A DNA stretch of 64,000 bases, from assembly GCF_900186995.1 (NCBI RefSeq), contig NZ_LT906463.1, positions 1,364,001 to 1,428,000 on the forward strand. The letters are read 5' to 3'. Source of the DNA: Haemophilus pittmaniae. Its GTDB lineage: Bacteria; Pseudomonadota; Gammaproteobacteria; Enterobacterales; Pasteurellaceae. The notes beneath the pieces were generated by a model. The model searched no databases, was not told the origin of the DNA, and saw only the letters and a list, made by a program, of their open reading frames with translations. The position numbers were made by a program, and so were the translations under genes. Shown here one piece after another: positions 58,194 through 64,000 of this stretch; position 1 is the first letter of the stretch; each line of letters begins with the position of its first letter.

Positions 58194-58877
58194 ATGAAAA
58201 AAGTATTGGCCGCGCTTTTAATGGTGGCTTCAGCGACAGCAATGGCAAATGATGCAGCAATTAAAGCTAAATTACAGACTTTAGGTGCCCGTCAGGTAGA
58301 AATTAGTGATTCTCCATTGAAGGGAATTAAAATCGTAAATACTGAACAAGGCCTGTTGTATGCTAGCGAGGACGGCAATTATGTGTTGCAAGGTAAGCTT
58401 TATCAATTGACCGATAAAGGGCCGGTTGATGTTGCCGGTAAGGTATTGATGAATAAGCTTAATGCGATGCAGAATGAAATGATTGTGTATCCGGCTAAAA
58501 ATGAGAAATATGTAGTTACAGTATTTATGGATATTACTTGTCATTACTGTCATTTATTACATCAACAGGTTAAAGAATATAACGATCTTGGGATTACTGT
58601 ACGTTATTTAGCTTTTCCGCGTACCGGCTTAAATTCCCAAACAGCCCGTCAAATGGAAGCAATTTGGACAGCCGAAGATCGCGCATTTGCTTTAAATGAA
58701 GCGGAAAAGGGCAATTTACCCAAAGCCTTAAAAGATCCGAATATTGTGAAAAAACAATATGAATTGGGGATTCAATTTGGCGTAGCTGGGACTCCGAGTA
58801 TAGTCACCGCTAATGGTGAAGTGTTAGGTGGTTACCTGAAACCGGCCGATTTATTGACGGCATTACAAGGGCAGTAA
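58194..58877 (+). CDS. dsbC: thiol:disulfide interchange protein DsbC
   Basis: A 227-residue precursor. The signal peptide is about residues 1-18 (ATAMAND). An N-terminal dimerisation domain is followed by a thioredoxin domain with Cys116-His-Tyr-Cys119 and a cis-Pro loop (GVAGTPSIV). DsbC isomerises wrong disulfides in the periplasm. The active site is CHYC instead of the CGYC of E. coli, which may shift redox potential. It heads a dsbC-recJ-DsbA-like-mtnN run, though a hairpin separates it from recJ. Confidence 0.92.
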   Translation: MKKVLAALLMVASATAMANDAAIKAKLQTLGARQVEISDSPLKGIKIVNTEQGLLYASEDGNYVLQGKLYQLTDKGPVDVAGKVLMNKLNAMQNEMIVYPAKNEKYVVTVFMDITCHYCHLLHQQVKEYNDLGITVRYLAFPRTGLNSQTARQMEAIWTAEDRAFALNEAEKGNLPKALKDPNIVKKQYELGIQFGVAGTPSIVTANGEVLGGYLKPADLLTALQGQ

Positions 58878-58885
58878 TTTTTAAT

Positions 58886-58915
58886 AGAGAAGGCAATCTG
58901 GGAATTGCCTTCTCT
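58886..58915 (+). terminator. hairpin between dsbC and recJ
   Basis: AGAGAAGGCAAT and ATTGCCTTCTCT form a 12-bp stem around CTGGGA, with few T residues after it. It may terminate only partly. Confidence 0.72.
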
Positions 58916-58943
58916 TCTGTATTTTTAAGAGAAAACTGATTTC

Positions 58944-60716
58944 GTGAATAAAATTATCAAGCGTCGTCCCTTATCTGGAAATACTTCACTAGATAGTAAT
59001 CCTTTATTAGATAGATTGTATCGGGCGCGTAATATCAAAAGTGTTGATGAGTTGGATCGCGGTTTGGGAGCAATGCTAAACCCAAATTTACTGCATGGGA
59101 TTAAACAGGCGGTTAGTTTGTTGATTGAGGCCCGTCAACAACAGCATAAGATAGTGATCGTGGGGGATTTTGATGCCGATGGGGCAACCAGTACGGCACT
59201 AGCCATGGCCGCATTGAAAATGCTTGGCTTTGATAATGTTGATTTTTTAGTTCCAAATCGATTTGAACAAGGATATGGATTAAGTATTCCGGTAGCTGAA
59301 TTGGCATTACAAAAACAAGTGCAATTGTTGATGACGGTGGATAATGGCGTGTCCTCATTTGAGGGCGTTGAGTTTTTAAAATCTCAGGGCGTTCGGGTAT
59401 TGATTACCGATCATCATTTACCTCCGGAGCGGTTGCCGCATGCCGATGCAATAGTAAATCCCAATTTGGCTGAATGTAATTTTCCTTCAAAAAATTTGGC
59501 AGGTGTCGGCGTTGCTTTTTATTTAATGTTGGCTTTACGCAGTAAATTACGTCAACAGGGCTTTTTTGATAGTTGTAATCAACCTAATTTGGCGGAGTTA
59601 TTAGATTTAGTTGCGTTGGGGACAATTGCCGATGTGGTACCGCTAGATCAGAATAATCGTATTTTGGCTTATCAAGGATTACAGCGGATTCGGGCAAGAT
59701 GTTGTCGACCTGGAATTTTAGCGCTGTTGGAGGTTGCCAATCGAGAGACGGAAAAATTAACCGCCGCAGACTTAGGATTTGCAATAGCACCAAGATTAAA
59801 TGCAGCAGGGCGTTTGGATAATATGTCACTTGGTGTTGAGTTGTTACTGGCTGAGGATATGCAAAAAGCACGGGCGTTGGCACTGGAGCTAGATCAGCTC
59901 AATCAAACCCGTAAAGAAATTGAAGCAGGAATGAAATTAGAGGCATTGCAGATTTGTCGTAATTTGTTTAATCATAAATCATCATTATCCGCTGAGGAAC
60001 AAACGGAGATGAACCCCTTGGTTACAGAGATGCCTTTGGGGATAGCGCTTTACCAGGCGGATTGGCATCAAGGTGTATTAGGTATTTTGGCATCCCGAAT
60101 TAAGGATCAATACCATCGACCAGTCATTGCTTTTGCTCGTGAACAGGATGGTCTGTTGAAAGGTTCCGCACGTTCAATAGAGGGCGTGCATATGCGTGAT
60201 TTATTGGAGCGCATTTCTTTAATTCATCCGGATATGATTTTAAAATTTGGTGGACATGCTATGGCGGCCGGATTAAGTATTCGTGAAACGGATTTCACTA
60301 AATTCCAGCAAATTTTTTCACAAACCGTTGGCGAATGGTTGGATGAGAGTGCTTTACAAGGTGTCATTTGGAGTGATGGTGAGTTAGCCGCCAATGATTT
60401 AACAATAAATACTGCACAATTATTAAAGAGTGGTGGGCCTTGGGGGCAAGGATTCCCAGAGCCTTTATTTGATGGAGAGTTCAACATTCTACAGCAACGT
60501 TTGATTGGTGCGCAGCAGAATCATTTAAAGATGTTATTGGAGCCAAAAAATGGCGGAGCCTTATTAGATGGCATCGCATTTAATATCGATACTCGTTATT
60601 TCCCCGATCTTTCTATAAAACAGGCGCGTTTGGCTTATAAACTGGATATTAATGAATACCGTGGGCAGCGTAATATTCAGTTGTTGGTTGATTACATTGA
60701 GCCACTGAATGGATAA
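58944..60716 (+). CDS. recJ: single-stranded-DNA-specific exonuclease RecJ
   Basis: A 590-residue DHH-family 5'-3' exonuclease used in recombination and mismatch repair. Metal-binding motifs are DFDADGATST, DNGVSSFEG and the DHH segment ITDHHLPPERLPHADAIVNP, with GGHAMAAGLSI in the DHHA1 part. The start is GTG at 58944. The protein ends six bases before the next gene. Like UvrD and MutH it serves methyl-directed repair. Confidence 0.96.
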   Translation: MNKIIKRRPLSGNTSLDSNPLLDRLYRARNIKSVDELDRGLGAMLNPNLLHGIKQAVSLLIEARQQQHKIVIVGDFDADGATSTALAMAALKMLGFDNVDFLVPNRFEQGYGLSIPVAELALQKQVQLLMTVDNGVSSFEGVEFLKSQGVRVLITDHHLPPERLPHADAIVNPNLAECNFPSKNLAGVGVAFYLMLALRSKLRQQGFFDSCNQPNLAELLDLVALGTIADVVPLDQNNRILAYQGLQRIRARCCRPGILALLEVANRETEKLTAADLGFAIAPRLNAAGRLDNMSLGVELLLAEDMQKARALALELDQLNQTRKEIEAGMKLEALQICRNLFNHKSSLSAEEQTEMNPLVTEMPLGIALYQADWHQGVLGILASRIKDQYHRPVIAFAREQDGLLKGSARSIEGVHMRDLLERISLIHPDMILKFGGHAMAAGLSIRETDFTKFQQIFSQTVGEWLDESALQGVIWSDGELAANDLTINTAQLLKSGGPWGQGFPEPLFDGEFNILQQRLIGAQQNHLKMLLEPKNGGALLDGIAFNIDTRYFPDLSIKQARLAYKLDINEYRGQRNIQLLVDYIEPLNG

Positions 60717-60722
60717 CAATAA

Positions 60723-61433
60723 ATGAAATATCTATCGATTCATCGCACGCTCATTTTATTATTCATCCAGCTGTTGGCCTTAAATGTATTTGCTGTGCAG
60801 CGAGGGAATCAGGAATTTTCCAAACAAAGTTCACCGCATTTACCACCGGTTGAGATAAATCAGTTCATTGATGGACGGGATTATTTTTCTTATCAGGAAC
60901 CGATTTTACAACCAGTTTTGCAGGATGGACGAATTTCGGTTCGTTTTTTCTTTGAATACGATTGTCGGGTATGTTCCTCAGCACAGGATATTTTGCAGTT
61001 ATTTAGTCAGTTAAGACCAAATAAAATTTTGTTACAAGAATTTCCAGTAGCGACGGAAGAAAGTCAATTTTCAGCTTTGGTGTTTTATACTTTAATAGGT
61101 CTAGGAATGCCGGAGCTTTCCGATAAATTACTTTTTGAAACCTCAGAAAAAGGTCGCTTTGCCGAATTGGCAACTCTAGACAAGATACGTCGTTGGGCTA
61201 TTTCTCAAGGGATTGATAAGAATGAATTTTCACGGGTTCTGCATTCTCAAGAAGTACAAAAATCACTGAAAGAAGCAATAAGTTTAACTGAAGAATATGG
61301 GGTTTTTACTTTTCCTTATGTGGTCTTGGATGGACGTTATGTGTTAACGGCAAGTACTTTGTATAACGATGATTATGCTGTGGCAGTACTAGATTTTTTA
61401 GTAAATAAAATAGAACAGGAAAGAAAAAAATAA
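60723..61433 (+). CDS. DsbA-like thioredoxin-fold periplasmic protein
   Basis: A 236-residue precursor with a signal peptide (about 1-24) and a DsbA-type core. It has Cys81-Arg-Val-Cys84 after FFEYD and a cis-proline in FTFPYV (Pro198). The helical insert between them is typical of DsbA oxidoreductases. The role is unknown: it could oxidise, reduce or isomerise a special client. It lies six bases after recJ and overlaps mtnN by one base (TAATG), so it belongs to the recJ-mtnN mRNA. Confidence 0.8.
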   Translation: MKYLSIHRTLILLFIQLLALNVFAVQRGNQEFSKQSSPHLPPVEINQFIDGRDYFSYQEPILQPVLQDGRISVRFFFEYDCRVCSSAQDILQLFSQLRPNKILLQEFPVATEESQFSALVFYTLIGLGMPELSDKLLFETSEKGRFAELATLDKIRRWAISQGIDKNEFSRVLHSQEVQKSLKEAISLTEEYGVFTFPYVVLDGRYVLTASTLYNDDYAVAVLDFLVNKIEQERKK

Positions 61434-62122
61434 TGAAGATTGGGATTGTGGGTGCGATGGCACAAGAGGTGGAAATTTTATCTCAATTAATGACAGATAA
61501 AGTTGAAACTAAAATTGCGAGTGCGGTGATTTTGGAAGGTAAAATTAATGGCAAAGAGGTTGCGTTATTGCAATCCGGCATCGGCAAAGTCGCTGCTGCT
61601 ATTGGTACGACAGCATTATTACAACTGTCTCGTCCTGATGTGGTGTTAAATACTGGATCGGCCGGCGGTATCGCAAAAGGTTTAAAGGTTGGTGATATTG
61701 TCATTTCGGATGAAACTCGTTATCACGATGTGGATGTTACCGCATTTGGGTATGAAAAAGGGCAATTACCAGCGAATCCGGCAGCATTTCTTTCCGACAA
61801 AAACTTAGCTGAGCTGGCGGAAGAGATTGCTTTATCGCAAGGGCAAAATGTAAAACGTGGTTTGATTTGTTCGGGTGATAGTTTCATCAATAGTGAGGAT
61901 AAAATTAACCAAATTAAGGCAGATTTTCCTCATGTAACAGCAGTTGAAATGGAAGCAACAGCAATTGCACAAGTTTGTCATGCCTTTAACGTACCTTTTG
62001 TGGTTGTTCGAGCTATTTCTGATGCAGGCGATGGCGAAGCGAGTATGTCTTTTGAAGAGTTCTTACCGTTAGCTGCAAAACAGTCTTCGGCATTAGTATT
62101 AGGGATGATAGATAGACTGTAG
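61433..62122 (+). CDS. mtnN: 5'-methylthioadenosine/S-adenosylhomocysteine nucleosidase
   Basis: A 229-residue nucleosidase that splits adenine from MTA, SAH and 5'-deoxyadenosine, and feeds autoinducer-2 synthesis. It begins [16 protein letters not shown]. The catalytic and binding residues lie in [18 protein letters not shown] and the Asp of [10 protein letters not shown]. Length is close to E. coli MtnN (232). It is translationally coupled to the DsbA-like gene. Confidence 0.97.
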   Translation: MKIGIVGAMAQEVEILSQLMTDKVETKIASAVILEGKINGKEVALLQSGIGKVAAAIGTTALLQLSRPDVVLNTGSAGGIAKGLKVGDIVISDETRYHDVDVTAFGYEKGQLPANPAAFLSDKNLAELAEEIALSQGQNVKRGLICSGDSFINSEDKINQIKADFPHVTAVEMEATAIAQVCHAFNVPFVVVRAISDAGDGEASMSFEEFLPLAAKQSSALVLGMIDRL

Positions 62123-62173
62123 ATAATCTTTTAATAAGATAATAAATTCTAAAATTGAATAATGAACATTATT

Positions 62174-62206
62174 TAAAAAGGCATAGTTAATTAACTATGC
62201 CTTTTT
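62174..62206. terminator. bidirectional terminator between mtnN and the TonB receptor
   Basis: AAAAAGGCATAGTTAA and TTAACTATGCCTTTTT form a perfect 16-bp inverted repeat between convergent genes. Confidence 0.93.
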
Positions 62207-62218
62207 ATATAAACCCCA

Positions 62219-64000
62219 TTAGAATTTATAGTTTAAACTGAGAATATAAGTTCTTCCTCGTGCAAAATTGTAAAGCACAGATTTATCTTTTATTCCGTTT
62301 TCGCAAGTATCATTTTTGCTACAAATGGAATCATTTAAGCTTGAATAATATCGTTGAGATGCCGCATCATTGCCTGAGTCTAAAGGATCAACATAACGTT
62401 TATCTAACAGGTTCTGTACTTCGGCTTTGATAATAAAATCTTTGATAGGTTCGTAACTTATATGCAAATCTAAAATAATCGGTTGTTTATTAATTTCCTC
62501 TGTTTTTTTAATTGCATAATAAGTTCTTTCATGACTAGTATTTAATTCAAATTCAGAACCGTTAATATAGTCTTCTTGAATGGTTGCCCGTTTACTTTTC
62601 CCATAGTAACGAGCAGCGATACCAACAGTTAATTTTTGATCAAACCAGCGAGAGCCAAGTTCTAATCTTCCATAATCTTTAGGTAACATTGAAATACGGG
62701 ATAGACCATAGCCTTGTTTTAGAATGTCATCTTTTGATGCGTTGTTAGGACGTGGACTTGCATCTGCATAATTGGTTGGTTGATTTGTTCGTTGATATGC
62801 ATAAGACAGATTTGCAAAGAAACGTCCCATGTCATAGTTAATTTCTAACTCAACACCGCTTTTTTTCACAATAGGCTTATAATTTTGATGAGCAATGGTA
62901 AATCTAAATCCATTATTAGCTGCCCAGTCAGGAACAACGCCATCTCTCCACCATACACCATATACATTATGAATATAATTTTTGATGAAACTACGATATC
63001 CCACTAGTTTTAAACCTAGAACATCTTCTTCTGTAAAAACAGCTTTTTTATAGGTATTAAACCCAAGTTGATAAGTTTCAGCTCGCTCAGGTTTTAATGC
63101 CGTATTTACGCCGACATCAGAGACTTGAGAGAAGAACATTTCTTGAATATTTGGCATTCTATGTGTGCGCGAATAGGTGAAAAACGGCATAAAATAATCA
63201 TTGATATCTGCACTAAGTGTTGCTGAGTGATTTATCGCTGTTTTATGTCCTGATTTATGCAAAATCGGTTCATTAATTTGTGTCGGTGTATTTTCGTAAC
63301 CTACATACTCACCGTTAAATGCATAATGCGTAAAATTGACACTATAGTCTAAATGGTAAATTCCTTTAGAAAGTGCGGTATCGAAATAAGCAGTTTTAAA
63401 TTTTTGTTTACCAGAAGGTTGTAAGATCACTGAACGTTGTGGTAATCCGCTTTTGCTTCCTTGGAAGCGACCTAAATAACTATAGTTTCCTTGGGAGTGC
63501 GATTCATTGTTATAAAACAAACTTAATTCTTCAGGAAAACGGTTTTTATTATACTCATTAATAAAGTAGTTAAAGCCCAATGTGGTTTTTAAATCGATTT
63601 CTTTTGGCAATAAAAAAGTATAGCTATTGTTTATATCAATAATATTTGCCACATTTTTCGTAATTAATTTATCTTCTACTTGCCAACCAGAAAAGAATGC
63701 ACCTTTAGGATAAATGGTTTTACCTAAGTTATGTGCTACCATTAGATTTAGATCAAGATAGCGATTATTATTAAAATTATAATTTAATTGATAATTACGA
63801 TTTTCGATTTTTCGAGAACCAATTTTATTATCAAGGGTACGTATTTGTGCACCTAAGGTATGGTTATCATCGCCATATTCAAATTTTAATAAATGGCTAC
63901 GAGAACGAGATTGCAAACTGCCTGGTTCAATAGGAGCAACACTATATTGATCTTTATTACGTTCAAATGAGTTATTTGTGGAATCTACATCATTTTGTAA
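62219..64000 (-). CDS. TonB-dependent outer membrane receptor, C-terminal part (Hup/heme-type)
   Basis: The frame stays open to the window edge, so about 593 C-terminal residues are seen and the start, signal, TonB box and plug are missing. The visible part is the 22-strand barrel, ending in the TonB-receptor C-terminus (FARGRTYILSLNYKF, final Phe). Features include FFTYSRTHRMPNIQEMFFS and NLLDKRYVDPLD. CICSKN-type cysteines lie near the end (DSICSKNDTCENG), a surface loop seen in the hemoglobin/transferrin receptor group. From memory, Haemophilus has the heme-utilisation receptor Hup in this place after mtnN. An uptake sequence lies near 63374. Confidence 0.85.
   Translation of the reverse strand, partial: LQNDVDSTNNSFERNKDQYSVAPIEPGSLQSRSRSHLLKFEYGDDNHTLGAQIRTLDNKIGSRKIENRNYQLNYNFNNNRYLDLNLMVAHNLGKTIYPKGAFFSGWQVEDKLITKNVANIIDINNSYTFLLPKEIDLKTTLGFNYFINEYNKNRFPEELSLFYNNESHSQGNYSYLGRFQGSKSGLPQRSVILQPSGKQKFKTAYFDTALSKGIYHLDYSVNFTHYAFNGEYVGYENTPTQINEPILHKSGHKTAINHSATLSADINDYFMPFFTYSRTHRMPNIQEMFFSQVSDVGVNTALKPERAETYQLGFNTYKKAVFTEEDVLGLKLVGYRSFIKNYIHNVYGVWWRDGVVPDWAANNGFRFTIAHQNYKPIVKKSGVELEINYDMGRFFANLSYAYQRTNQPTNYADASPRPNNASKDDILKQGYGLSRISMLPKDYGRLELGSRWFDQKLTVGIAARYYGKSKRATIQEDYINGSEFELNTSHERTYYAIKKTEEINKQPIILDLHISYEPIKDFIIKAEVQNLLDKRYVDPLDSGNDAASQRYYSSLNDSICSKNDTCENGIKDKSVLYNFARGRTYILSLNYKF

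Overview
The window comes from a Pasteurellaceae chromosome of the Haemophilus/Aggregatibacter/Pasteurella (Hin-uptake) branch. The evidence is the repeated 9-mer AAGTGCGGT, often as inverted pairs that double as terminators, and gene blocks typical of that family: slt-trpR-mtgA, yciC-yciB-yciA-yciI, adk-ampG-galE, apt-dnaX, uvrD-dppBCDF, and lysS-prfB-dsbC-recJ-mtnN followed by a TonB receptor. An Aggregatibacter-like species is my best guess, but the species cannot be fixed from sequence reading alone. No phage, insertion sequence, CRISPR array, rRNA or tRNA gene was seen.

Layout: 1-7.5 kb holds the end of lpdA, an NlpC/P60 lipoprotein, an SOS-controlled UmuD-like protein without catalytic residues, sstT, a ModF-like tandem ABC ATPase, a qmcA/nfeD pair, a quinone reductase and a TorD-family chaperone. 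7.6-15.8 kb is a minus-strand run: gyrA, mtgA, trpR, slt and the yci genes. 16-18.2 kb holds ompW (two FNR-like sites), purM (PurR box) and yfcZ. 18.3-20.9 kb looks like a foreign insert between yfcZ and fadL: a cysS 3' fragment, a Met-rich MXKDX-repeat secreted protein, an ECF sigma factor with a 55-residue zinc-finger anti-sigma candidate, a second ytfJ and a frameshifted phnA/yjdM. 21-29 kb has fadL, ogt, mutH, rlmL, the intact ytfJ/yjdM pair and trhP. 29-38 kb has ydgA, adk, ampG, galE and a subtilisin-type autotransporter. 38-48.7 kb has apt, dnaX, a DUF808 protein, proA, a TRIC-like channel, two membrane proteins, a DUF465 protein, serS and an orphan iron-type binding protein. 48.9-64 kb has uvrD (LexA box), dppBCDF, lysS, prfB (programmed frameshift), dsbC, recJ, a DsbA-like protein, mtnN and a TonB-dependent receptor running off the window.

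The most interesting structure not explained by genes is a family of twelve dispersed intergenic elements of about 65-105 bp. They share the core TAATAAAATCAATGNNTTA inside an imperfect stem-loop, with a GGGGCGTTTTAATGTCAC-like block on one side. All twelve lie 3' of at least one gene. None lies in the eleven divergent promoter regions I checked. One copy supplies the Shine-Dalgarno region of modF, and two touch or overlap a stop codon. Other points of interest are the sigma/anti-sigma/Met-rich module, the degenerate SOS-regulated UmuD-like protein, and a compact sRNA-like unit with its own promoter and terminator near 27.4-27.5 kb.
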